Assembly: GCA_004292595.1 (NCBI GenBank)
Contig: RDXM01000107.1
Coordinates: forward strand, 1-64,000
Reading direction: 5' to 3'
DNA length: 64,000 nucleotides
Origin: Candidatus Kapaibacterium sp.
GTDB lineage: Bacteria; Bacteroidota; Ignavibacteria; Kapaibacteriales; UBA4661
Position 1 is the first letter of the stretch. Each line of letters starts with the position of its first letter. The translations under genes and the position numbers were made by a program. A model generated the notes under the pieces. That model worked only from the letters and a program-made list of their open reading frames with translations. It was not told the origin of the DNA and did no database searches. Positions 46,142-54,900 of the stretch are shown here, in pieces.

Positions 46142-46217
46142 GAGATGTAGTTGAGATGAGATGTAGTCCACCTTTGAGGTGGACTACATCGAAAGCACCA
46201 AACCTTTTTTAGTGTAT
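46142..46217. repeat. Family C element, copy 3 (truncated, inverted)
   Basis: The hairpin GATGTAGTCCACC...GGTGGACTACATC (46160-46190) and the end AAACCTTTTTTAGTGTAT (to 46217) match the reverse complement of copy 2. The other end is missing. With copy 2 it flanks the propeller kinase gene in inverted orientation. Confidence 0.8.
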
Positions 46218-46240
46218 CTGTATCTGAAACAATAGACTTT

Positions 46241-46363
46241 TAGGACTTTCGCAAAATGTACTTTTGAAGCTCACAGACAGGAATGTCTGTGCCACCAAAG
46301 CCAGTATCTATCAGTTTTGTAGTGGCACAGGTATTCCTGTCTGTGAGGTTTGCGAAAGTCCTA
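46241..46363. repeat. Family A inverted-repeat element, copy 3
   Basis: TAGGACTTTCGCAAA (46241-46255) and TTTGCGAAAGTCCTA (46349-46363) form a 15-bp inverted end pair. Both arms carry the same change from the GCACA form at 2751, as expected if the two arms co-evolve or convert. The interior matches copies 1 and 2. Confidence 0.87.
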
Positions 46364-46393
46364 ACTTTATTCCGAATAGACTTTTTTACGAAA

Positions 46394-46413
46394 CAAGGCA
46401 GCATGCTGCCTTG
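46394..46413. repeat. Family E palindrome, copy 2
   Basis: CAAGGCAGCATGCTGCCTTG is identical to 39382-39401, with the adjoining CGAAA and CTCC showing that the copy is inverted. It is the third repeat family in the 337 bp between the kinase and ppa. Confidence 0.75.
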
Positions 46414-46474
46414 CTCCAAAACCCTAAAAACCTTATTCGAGATAAACTTTAATAACTACCGTGTGGTATTTTTA

Positions 46475-47140
46475 TCAAACTTCAAAATATGGGAACTTGC
46501 TCCAATAGTCATTTTGGCTGCGCCGAATCACCTCATATGCCTCTTCACGACTGTAAATATGCGTTATCTCGCAAATCGGTTTTTTTCCTTTGCCCGGAAT
46601 ACTTTTATAGGTGAGAAAGTAGTGCCGAAGCCGCTCGACGACATCTTCAGGGCATTCGCTCACGTCTTTCAACTCGCCATAGACCGCATCGCCTTTCATG
46701 ACGGCGATAATTTTATCATCAGCTTCGTTGTCGTCCACCATGCGGAAACCGCCTATTGGCAGGGCTTCCAGGATAACGTCGCCGTGTGGGATGTTTTTTT
46801 CTGCAAGCACACAAATATCAAGCGGGTCGCCGTCGCCGATGATGCCTGTTTTTCCTGTTTTTTCCATGCAAAAGCCCGCAATTTCCTCACCGCAATACGT
46901 TTGCGGAATAAAGCCATAGAGCGCAGGACAGATATTAGAAAATCGCTGCGGACGGTCCACCTTCAAGTAACCGCTTGCTTTATCCACTTCGTACTTAATC
47001 GTATCAGCTGGAACAATCTCAATGAACGCATTGATGCGCTCTGGAGCATCGTCGCCACTCTCAATACCATGCCAAGGGTGCGGCTTAAAAAGGAGCTTCA
47101 TCAGGTTCAAATTTGCGCGGGTATTGGGCGTGTTTTTCAT
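46475..47140 (-). CDS. ppa: Inorganic pyrophosphatase (family I)
   Basis: Hydrolyses pyrophosphate to drive biosynthetic reactions. The 221-residue product carries the signature DGDPLDICVL with its metal-binding aspartates, plus IVPADTIKYEVDKASGYLKVDR and YGFIPQTYCGE. It is longer than the E. coli enzyme, resembling the slightly larger bacterial and eukaryote-like forms. Pyrophosphate is hydrolysed in the cytoplasm. It follows anmK on the same strand by 63 bp and may be cotranscribed. Confidence 0.95.
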   Translation of the reverse strand: MKNTPNTRANLNLMKLLFKPHPWHGIESGDDAPERINAFIEIVPADTIKYEVDKASGYLKVDRPQRFSNICPALYGFIPQTYCGEEIAGFCMEKTGKTGIIGDGDPLDICVLAEKNIPHGDVILEALPIGGFRMVDDNEADDKIIAVMKGDAVYGELKDVSECPEDVVERLRHYFLTYKSIPGKGKKPICEITHIYSREEAYEVIRRSQNDYWSKFPYFEV

Positions 47141-47189
47141 AGTGGAAAGCGGAATGAAGAGTGAAAAAATATGGATGTGAAGATAATCG

Positions 47190-47213
47190 TATTACTTCGG
47201 ATATTACTTCGGA
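47190..47213. repeat. 12-bp tandem duplication carrying the stop codon of anmK
   Basis: TATTACTTCGGA is present twice in tandem (47190-47201 and 47202-47213). The anmK stop codon (47204-47206) lies in the inner unit, and the outer unit repeats the last codons and the stop. Confidence 0.85.
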
Positions 47214-48433
47214 AAAGAAATTTTGCCCATCGAAACCGTTGGTACGCCTTCGCGCTCGCCAAAACTAGTTTCGCCGCCCGTGAGAGCTTCGTTTGCGAGC
47301 GTGGCAAACAGCACGGCTTCTTTTGCATCACCTAAAATACCCAAATCATCGGTTAAACCAAGCGTACAATCGGGCAGTAATTCTTTGATGGAGTTCACCA
47401 GCGAGGGATTATGCGCCCCGCCACCGCTCATGTAGAGCGCGTAGCGTTCATTCGGCTTCATCACGCGGCGCACAGCATCCGCAATGGTTTCTGCGCTGAA
47501 GCGGGCGAGCGTTGCCATGACATCTTCGGCGGGCATTGCGCTCAAAAAGACTTTATGCTCTTTTGCAACATTTTCAATGTACTCAATGTTGAAAAGTTCT
47601 GGTCCCGTCGTTTTCGGGAAAGGCGCGTCGAAAAAGGGATGGTCTTTGAGTGCCGCCAAGAGACGAGGATTTGCCACGCCTGCAAGCGCGATTTTCCCAT
47701 CGGTATCAAACATTTTGCCAAATGATTTTCGCACGTACGCATCCAAGAGCGTGTTGCCTGTGCCAGTGTCGGTGGTGAACACCTCGGAAGCGTTCAGCGA
47801 TGCAGGCAAATACGTGAAATTCGCAATACCGCCCATGTTCAGCATAATGCGGTTTTCGCCGCGCTTCGAGAAAAGGAAATAATCGCCATAAACCGCTAAC
47901 GGTGCGCCTTCGCCGCCTTTTGCCACGTGCTTCTGGCGGAAATCACTGAGCGTGATAACGCCCGACTGCACGGCGACGTGGTCGCCGTCGCCGATTTGCA
48001 GCGTCGCATTGCCAAAGCCTTCGGGTGGGAAATCGTATTTTTTGTGCAATGATTTTGGCGCGTGCATGACGGTTTGTCCATGACTAGCGACAATATCTAC
48101 TTCTTCTGGCGAAATATTCCACATCTGCAAGCATTCACGCACCATGTCGCCATGCAGCTTGCCAATCCAAGCGTTCAGGACGCAGAGGAGTTGAAAATCA
48201 ACCTGCTCCTTCGCAAAGACGCGCCGAATCTCGTGTTTCACGTCGTCGGAATACGGAACGGTGCGGAATTGCTCAATGGTTACTTCCGTGTCGCCACCAG
48301 AGCCGCGCAGAAGGCACAGAGCCACATCCAAGCCATCAAGCGACGTGCCGCTCATCAGCCCGATAATGCGGCGTTCTGGCTTTGCGGCAATGCGGTATAA
48401 TTGTTCGATATTGCTGTTGATGCGAGTATTCAT
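47204..48433 (-). CDS. anmK: Anhydro-N-acetylmuramic acid kinase
   Basis: Recycles cell-wall fragments by phosphorylating anhydro-N-acetylmuramic acid to MurNAc-6-phosphate. The 409-residue product shows the phosphate-binding GLMSGTSLDGLD (about residues 24-35), SHGQTVMHAP, the sugar-site TDTGTGNTLLDAY and the adenosine-site LYMSGGGAHNP. The frame extends upstream to 48505, but those codons come from a family B repeat (reading MSVPLEKK), so ATG 48433 is the real start. MurQ is not adjacent. Confidence 0.94.
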   Translation of the reverse strand: MNTRINSNIEQLYRIAAKPERRIIGLMSGTSLDGLDVALCLLRGSGGDTEVTIEQFRTVPYSDDVKHEIRRVFAKEQVDFQLLCVLNAWIGKLHGDMVRECLQMWNISPEEVDIVASHGQTVMHAPKSLHKKYDFPPEGFGNATLQIGDGDHVAVQSGVITLSDFRQKHVAKGGEGAPLAVYGDYFLFSKRGENRIMLNMGGIANFTYLPASLNASEVFTTDTGTGNTLLDAYVRKSFGKMFDTDGKIALAGVANPRLLAALKDHPFFDAPFPKTTGPELFNIEYIENVAKEHKVFLSAMPAEDVMATLARFSAETIADAVRRVMKPNERYALYMSGGGAHNPSLVNSIKELLPDCTLGLTDDLGILGDAKEAVLFATLANEALTGGETSFGEREGVPTVSMGKISFPK

Positions 48434-48490
48434 GAGCTTTCGAGGGAATGATTCTAAAAATAATTCTATCGATACAACAAATTTCTTCTC

Positions 48491-48570
48491 TAGTGGCACA
48501 GACATTCCTGTCTGTGAGTGTTGGTGAGGTCTTCAGGCGACAAACACAGACAGGAATGTCTGTGCCACTA
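48491..48570. repeat. Family B palindromic element, copy 3
   Basis: TAGTGGCACAGACATTC (48491 on) and its complement ending CCACTA at 48570 form a long imperfect palindrome with 26-bp arms. It lies between anmK and the OmpH gene and supplies a false upstream start for anmK. Confidence 0.88.
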
Positions 48571-48602
48571 TTATTTTTTTAGTCTCTCCTACTGACCAGT
48601 TC

Positions 48603-49523
48603 TCATCGCGGTTTCGTCGTATCGGCGGGCGGTGTTGGTGTTGGCTTGGGAAGGGGTGCGCCGCCGTCGCGTGGAATGCTTGTATTGCTGCGAGGCTTGG
48701 TGCTGTCTTGCTTTGCGGGCGTGTCCAGTCGAATTTCTTTTAAGTCTTTCGCCGTTGTTTCAAAATCTTTCTTCACGTTTTCCACTTCTTTTTTTGCCTC
48801 ATTAACCGTTTCTTCTGCCGCTTTTTTCGCATCTTCCAGAGCTTTACTCAGGCGGCGACCGACAGCTCTGGGCGAAGTTTCCTCGCGTAATTTTTTGACA
48901 TCGCGGTCAATTTTGTCAATAGTTTCCTGCAATTTTGCCTTGATGTCGTCGGTAAATAGCCCAAGTTTCTCCATAACTTTTACGGTCAAATCAAAGCGCG
49001 GATTGGCGTAGAGAAGCGGCTGCGTGGATTTATCCCACACGTAATCGTAGCCTTCGGTAATGCCGACTTCCTGGATTGCCGCCGCAATTTTCGCTTCAAT
49101 CGGCTTCATCGTGGAAACGACAAGCGTATCAAATTTTCCGCCCGTGTTGAAGTGGGAGCGCACGAAATCATCTTTTTCCATGCGCTTGCGCTGGAGCGTG
49201 AGTTCGCGCTCACGGAGTTCGGCTTCGCTCCAGATAAGGCGTTTTTTCTGGATGTCCGTTTCGAGGACTTGAATAGCCGTTTGCTGTTCGTCAATTTGGC
49301 GTTTCCAATCATTAACATTCGATTCTATGCGTTGTTTGGCGTTTTGGTAATCGCCAGAGCGTTCTCGAATGGTGTTAGAATTAACAAAACCAACTTTGGG
49401 CGTTTGCGCAAGAACCAGCATTGGTGCGCTGTGCAGAAATACCGCCCAAGCAGCAAGGAAGAACAATGCAATGTGTGGAGCAAAAAGAGTACGAAAATGT
49501 GCGGATGCTAAGAAAAACGTCAT
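48603..49523 (-). CDS. OmpH/Skp-family periplasmic protein, extended
   Basis: A 306-residue exported protein. The signal peptide ends about residue 40 (LVLAQ), followed by KVGFVNSNTI, the typical OmpH opening strand, and then long coiled-coil helices. Skp/OmpH proteins chaperone unfolded outer-membrane proteins. This one has about 100 extra C-terminal residues: a charged coiled coil (KAAEETVNEAKKEVENVKKD) and a Pro/Thr/Lys tail. It lies downstream of a second OmpH gene on the same strand, separated by a terminator-like hairpin. Confidence 0.85.
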   Translation of the reverse strand: MTFFLASAHFRTLFAPHIALFFLAAWAVFLHSAPMLVLAQTPKVGFVNSNTIRERSGDYQNAKQRIESNVNDWKRQIDEQQTAIQVLETDIQKKRLIWSEAELRERELTLQRKRMEKDDFVRSHFNTGGKFDTLVVSTMKPIEAKIAAAIQEVGITEGYDYVWDKSTQPLLYANPRFDLTVKVMEKLGLFTDDIKAKLQETIDKIDRDVKKLREETSPRAVGRRLSKALEDAKKAAEETVNEAKKEVENVKKDFETTAKDLKEIRLDTPAKQDSTKPRSNTSIPRDGGAPLPKPTPTPPADTTKPR

Positions 49524-49587
49524 TGGTCAAAGGGAAAAGTTCAACAACCGAGAGAATTGAAGCCAATCAAATGGCGAATATGACAAA

Positions 49588-49632
49588 AAAGCCAAAGCAA
49601 GCAATAATGAATATTGCAGATGCTTTGGCTTT
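49588..49632 (-). terminator. Hairpin terminator after the shorter OmpH gene
   Basis: AAAGCCAAAGCA (49588-49599) pairs perfectly with TGCTTTGGCTTT (49621-49632). A second stem, GCAATA/TATTGC, lies inside the loop. Reading the minus strand, the hairpin is followed by TTTTTTGTCA, which fits factor-independent termination. It lies in the 306-bp gap between the two OmpH genes, where nothing else is seen. Confidence 0.7.
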
Positions 49633-49829
49633 AATGTTGATACCAAATATTCGCTAGGCATTTCGGTTATTGAAGAGAGCCATGCAGCAAACGCAAAGAA
49701 ACGTCTCAGCACACATCTCGAATGGAGGAAAATCAATACACCGACAAAGTTACGCGAGAGAAAGTATTTTTGCAAACGAAGATTTTGAGTATCGCGCTCG
49801 CAACTCCTTTTCAGAAGTATTTCTGACGA

Positions 49830-50384
49830 TTACTTATTGCGCTTCAATTTGTCCAAGACGCGGAAGGTGATATCCAATTCTTCATCGTAATACACAAAAG
49901 CTGGCGTTTCCATGACTGCGGAGAGACGTTCAGTTTTCGCAACTTCTTTAATTGCATTTTGAACGCGCTTGCGAATAGGCGCGAGCAATTCTTCTTGCAA
50001 TGCAGCTAACTCACCTTGATTACCAAATTTTTCCTCGCGGTAGCGCTGATACCGCTCTTGGATAGACTTCAAGCGTTCTTCTTCTTTGGTTTTCGCGTCT
50101 GCCGACATCATTGCTTTTTGCTTGTCGTAGCTTTCGAGAGCTTGGACGTAATCTTTTTGGATAGTTTCGATGGTATCGCGGTATTTTTTGCCAGATTCCT
50201 GCAACTTTTCTTGTGCTTCTTTTGCTTCTGGAAGTTGAGCAACAATTTTTTGGGAATCAACCACGCCGATACGCAAACTACCGCCACCGCTACTGCCTGT
50301 CATTGGAGCGGAAACTTTCTGTGCAAGCACAGGGCTTACAAATGCAATCGCAGCGAGAAGTGCTGCGCTTACGAAGATGTTCAT
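49830..50384 (-). CDS. OmpH/Skp-family periplasmic chaperone
   Basis: A 184-residue exported protein with a signal peptide (ending VLAQ at about residue 22), a Gly/Ser linker and the OmpH start GVVDSQKIVAQLPEAKEAQEKL. A long Lys/Glu/Gln coiled coil follows, and VLDKLKRNK closes it. Length is normal for the family. In most bacteria this gene follows bamA, which is not present; rlpA is divergent on its upstream side. Confidence 0.9.
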   Translation of the reverse strand: MNIFVSAALLAAIAFVSPVLAQKVSAPMTGSSGGGSLRIGVVDSQKIVAQLPEAKEAQEKLQESGKKYRDTIETIQKDYVQALESYDKQKAMMSADAKTKEEERLKSIQERYQRYREEKFGNQGELAALQEELLAPIRKRVQNAIKEVAKTERLSAVMETPAFVYYDEELDITFRVLDKLKRNK

Positions 50385-50607
50385 AGTGTTTTTTTTGATG
50401 AAAAAATTGACAAAAAATAAAGGTAATTGAGCAAATTACAAAGACTTCTAATTTACGACACGCAGTGTATTTTGCCAAACAAAATCACACGTTCTTCTTT
50501 TCTTGGAAGAATGAAAGAGCAGAAAAGTTTAATGGAAAAGGTATGGAAAGAATATGGAAAAGATTATGCAAAAGATATGGCATAGCGTTTGAGTGTTGTG
50601 ATGAAGT

Positions 50608-50633
50608 GTTGAGGCTGTCTGTTGAGGCTGTCA
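50608..50633. repeat. 13-bp tandem duplication upstream of rlpA
   Basis: GTTGAGGCTGTCT (50608-50620) is followed by GTTGAGGCTGTCA (50621-50633). The 314-bp gap also has an imperfect array of ATGGAAAAG-like units (about 50530-50580) and no gene. Confidence 0.7.
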
Positions 50634-50698
50634 TCGCACAGATTGCACAACACGTTTTTATTGCGCCGCTTATTTCCCACCTTTTTTCCACTTTCTGT

Positions 50699-51217
50699 AT
50701 GCGTACTTTCCCTCTTGCCGCAAGCACCGTCGCACTAGCATTTGCCATGAGTGCGTGTAGTTCATCGGTTCGTTTTTCTTCGCGTGGTGTGCAGAACAGT
50801 TCGCCGCCCAGCAATGGCGGGTTGTTTGCCTCAACACCAGCAACAACGCCTAGTTCAGGCAAACAGACGGCTGCACCCAAAACGAGCCAAGCAAATGCCA
50901 GTACCCTCAAAACCAGTGATATGAATTTTAGTGGTATTGCGTCCTACTACGGCGATGAATTTCACGGGCGAAAAACAGCCAATGGTGAAATTTATGACCG
51001 TTCAGAATTCAGCGCGGCGCATCGTTCTTTGCCCTTCGGAACATATCTGAAGGTGCGAAATCTCAGTAGTGACCGCAGCGTGATTGTCCGCGTGAACGAC
51101 CGAGGTCCGTTCAAGGCAACGCGCGTTTTAGATGTATCCTTCGCTGCTGCGCAGGAGCTAGGCTTAGTGAAAACAGGAACAGCAGAGGTAGAAGTGACCG
51201 TAATGGAAGCGCAGTAA
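50699..51217 (+). CDS. rlpA: RlpA-like double-psi beta-barrel lipoprotein
   Basis: A 172-residue lipoprotein. The signal peptide ends in a lipobox, AMSACSS (Cys at about residue 20). A low-complexity Ser/Thr/Ala linker follows, then the DPBB domain from SGIASYYGDEFHGRKTANGE to VRVNDRGPFKATRVLDVS, which carries the conserved His, Asp and Arg of the RlpA core. RlpA proteins are septal-ring lytic transglycosylases in some species. There is no C-terminal SPOR domain, so only the DPBB part is present. The frame is open from 50465; ATG 50699 gives the lipobox. Confidence 0.9.
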   Translation: MRTFPLAASTVALAFAMSACSSSVRFSSRGVQNSSPPSNGGLFASTPATTPSSGKQTAAPKTSQANASTLKTSDMNFSGIASYYGDEFHGRKTANGEIYDRSEFSAAHRSLPFGTYLKVRNLSSDRSVIVRVNDRGPFKATRVLDVSFAAAQELGLVKTGTAEVEVTVMEAQ

Positions 51218-51369
51218 GCACCTTAATTATGAAATACGGCACTGACCCTGAAGAAAAAAAAGCCTGTATGCTAGACTCTACCACGCTTGTAGGGAAAAAT
51301 ACTCAAAAGTATAAAACTTGAAAAATAGGCTGTGAGGCTCGACAAATACTTGCGTTGAAGGTGATTAAA

Positions 51370-51569
51370 AAATATTTGTAACTGGTCAGGTCTCAACAAT
51401 GAAGAGGGGACGCAGATGAAGATGATTGAATGGATGAAGATGATAGTGATAAAAAAAATCAGAGCGTGAATGCACGTTGTTGATGTTTTCTGCATTTTCA
51501 TCATCTTCATCCATTCCATCATCTTCATCTGCGTCCAAAAAAATCATGACCTGACCAGTTACGAATATT
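51370..51569. repeat. Family D long inverted-repeat element, copy 2
   Basis: Ends AATATTTGTAACTGGTCAGG and the complement (ending AGTTACGAATATTT) match over about 23 bp with one change. An inner pair, GGACGCAGATGAAGATGAT... and its complement (36 of 37 identical), surrounds a 60-bp unpaired centre. It lies in the 735-bp gap upstream of rpoB and matches 19451-19619. Confidence 0.88.
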
Positions 51570-51626
51570 TATACCTAGTAAGTTGTACAACTACCACAAA
51601 CAAAATTTCAGGAAATCAAGATTTTT

Positions 51627-51687
51627 TTTGTCAAATCCTAAAAAAAGTGTATTTTCTATGTTCGTTAAAATGCGCCCTACGCATTTT
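51627..51687 (+). promoter_or_regulatory. Candidate rpoB promoter and leader hairpin
   Basis: TTTG (51627-51630) is followed after 19 bp by TATTTTCT (51650-51657), the spacing and approximate sequence of Bacteroidota -33/-7 boxes. Just downstream, AAAATGCG and CGCATTTT (51667-51687) form an 8-bp hairpin. The roughly 265-bp leader to rpoB is AT-rich with no gene. Confidence 0.4.
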
Positions 51688-51952
51688 AAGGTTCTTAATA
51701 TGAAACTTTTTATTGTTAGCGCGTTATTCCCTACTTTTTGAAAAAATTTCGCACAGCAATATCCTTACAAGCGCAATGTCCGTTTGTATATAGCTTTACC
51801 ATCGACTTCGGATTTCCCGATTTTTCGTCTTTTTTAAAAAGAAAGAGAAATCGGGAAGTCCTTGTTTTGTTCAATACAAACTACATTGCGCTGCAATACT
51901 TGACTATAAACTTACACACATTCTCACACTTCACCCTTTACGGGAGGCAACT

Positions 51953-54900
51953 TTGAGTACAATGAACGGCAAAAATGGCTCACTTCACGGCGCATCATAT
52001 GGCGCGTACAAAGAGCGTATTTCGTTCGCGGAATTCCCCGCAAAATCTAGCCCGATAGACCTTCTTTCGGTGCAGATGCACTCCTACACAGAATTTTTGC
52101 AGGACGAAGCAGAACCCGCAAGCCGCAGAAATCTTGGGCTTCAGCAAGCATTCCTCACCAATTTCCCGATTTCTGATGCGCGTGAAATCTACGAATTGGA
52201 GTTCATTGAGTATTTCATTGAGCGTCCGAAATATACGGAAACCGAATGCCGTGAGCGCGAACTCACCTACGCACGTCCTTTAAAAGCCAAACTGCGTCTC
52301 TCGTCCAAAGCCGACCCGAAATCTGAAGACTACATCGAAACCATTGAACAAGACGTGTATTTGGGCAATGTTCCTGCGATGACTCCACGCGGTACCTTCA
52401 TCATCAACGGCGCAGAGCGCGTGATTGTATCGCAGTTGCACCGCTCGCCAGGTGTGTTTTTCTCGGATGCCATGCACCCAAACGGTACGCGCGTCTTTTC
52501 GGCACGGATTATCCCGTTTCGTGGTTCCTGGGTGGAGTTTACGACGGACATTCACCAAGTCATGCACGTTTACATTGACCGCAAGAAGAAATTCCCCGTA
52601 ACGATGCTCCTTCGCGCTCTCGGCTACTCTTCTGATGAGCAGATTCTCGACCTTTTCAACTTAACAGAATCCTTAGCCGCACAAGAAGTTGGCGACCAAC
52701 ACATCAATCGTCGCGTGGCTGCTGACGTTGTGGACTTCTCAACGGGTGAAATTATCGCCAGCCGCGACGTAATCTTGGATGAAGGCATGATTGAGGCAAT
52801 CAAAGCCTCGAAGGGCATTCAAGAGGTGAAGCTCTTCAATTATACCGCCGCAAGCGAAGAGCCGATTATTGCGCGTACCTTAGCGAAAGACCCCTCGCGC
52901 ACCCGCGAAGATGCCTTGGAAGGAATTTACCGCCAGTTGCGCTCTGGCGAAGCTCCCGACTTGGAGACCGCACAATCACTGCTTGATAAGCTCTTCTTCA
53001 ACCCGAAACGCTATGATTTGGGCTTGGTTGGACGCTATCGCATGAATAACAAGCTGGAAATCGGCATTGACCCCGAAACTACGACCTTGACGGTGGATGA
53101 CATCATCGCAATTATCAAGTATTTGATTGAGCTTCGTGCTGGTCGCAAGCCAGTGGACGACATTGACCACTTGGGCAATCGCCGCGTTCGCACCGTTGGT
53201 GAGCAATTAAGCGCACAGTTGAACGTGGGCTTGTCGCGCATGGCACGGACAATCAAAGAGCGTTTGAACATTCACGACACCGAAACGCTTACGCCCGCAG
53301 ATTTGGTTAATGCTCGCACGATTTCGAGCGTGATTAACCAGTTCTTCGGCACAAATCAGTTGTCGCAGTTCATGGACCAAACCAATCCGCTTTCGGAGAT
53401 GACACACAAACGCCGTATGTCCGCGCTTGGTCCTGGCGGCTTGACCCGCGAGCGTGCTGGCTTCGAGGTGCGCGACGTTCACTACACGCACTACGGTCGT
53501 CTCTGCCCGATTGAAACGCCTGAAGGTCCGAACATTGGTCTTATTTCCTCGCTTTCGATTCATGCGCGGATTGACCCCTTTGGTTTCTTGGAAACGCCGT
53601 ATTTGCGCGTTGAGAATGGCAAATTGACCACAAAGATTGAGTTTTTGACCGCAGAAAAAGAGGAAGACCGCATCATTGCGCCGTCTTCAACGATTGTCAA
53701 TAAAAGTGGTGTTTTGACCGAAGAGCGCGTAAAAGCTCGTCGTTCTGGTGATTTCGTGATTGTTTCGCCCAACGACGTAGAATACATGGACGTTGCGACA
53801 AATCAAATTGCCAGCGTTGCGGCTTCGCTCATTCCGTTCTTGGAGCATGACGACGCGAACCGTGCGCTCATGGGTTCAAATATGCAACGCCAAGCGGTGC
53901 CGCTTCTGCGCCCGAAAGCTCCGCTTGTGGGAACAGGTATGGAATACATCGTGGCAAAAGATTCTCGCGCAACGATTGTGGCGGAGCATAATGGAACGGT
54001 AGAGTATTCATGCGCCGACTTCATCCGCATTCGCTACGATGACACGATTCCCGAAGATGAACGCCTCGTAACATACGATTACAACCCCGTTGTAACCTAT
54101 CATCTTATCAAATTTTTCCGCACCAACCAAGACACCTGTATCAATCAGCGTCCGACGGTGGTTGCGGGACAAAAAGTGAAGCGCGGTGAGGTGCTGGCGG
54201 ATTCTTCTTCGACCGAAATGGGCGAACTCGCGCTTGGTCGCAACGTGCTTGTTGCGTTCATGCCATGGAGCGGGTACAACTTTGAGGACGCTATCGTTAT
54301 CTCGGAAAAAGTAGTGTCGGAAGATATTTTCACCTCGATACACATTGAAGAATTTTCGCTCCAAGTCCGCGATACAAAGCGCGGTGAAGAAGAATTGACG
54401 AAAGAAATCCCGAACGTCAGCGAAGAAGCAACGAAAGACCTCGACGAGGACGGTATCGTGCGCTGCGGCGCAGATGTGCGCGAAGGTGATATTTTGATTG
54501 GTAAAATCACACCGAAAGGCGAAACCGACCCAACACCAGAAGAGAAGCTGCTTCGCGCTATTTTCGGCGATAAAGCTGGCGACGTAAAAGATGCTTCGAT
54601 GAAAGCACCTCCAGGCTTGAAGGGTGTTGTTATCAATACGAAACTCTTCACGCGCCGCCTTATGACGCGCGAACAGGACCTGCGCCGTCAGGAAAAAGAA
54701 CGTCAAGACGCGCTGAATACGCAAGAAGCAAATGGCATCCACGAACACAATCAAGATTCAGCAAAGCGTATTGCGAAATTGTTGGATGGACACAAGGTTG
54801 TGGGCGGTATGCGCACTGTGCCGGGCGATTCGATTTTCCGTGCTGGAACGGCATTGAAATCAGATGAATTGGAAAAGAAATTCCGCGAAAACCCGCATTT

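Noticed and set aside
46283-47164. 293-residue plus-strand frame starting in a repeat and covering ppa
   Set aside because: Its start lies in family A repeat sequence (reading MSVPPKPV) and the rest is antisense to inorganic pyrophosphatase.
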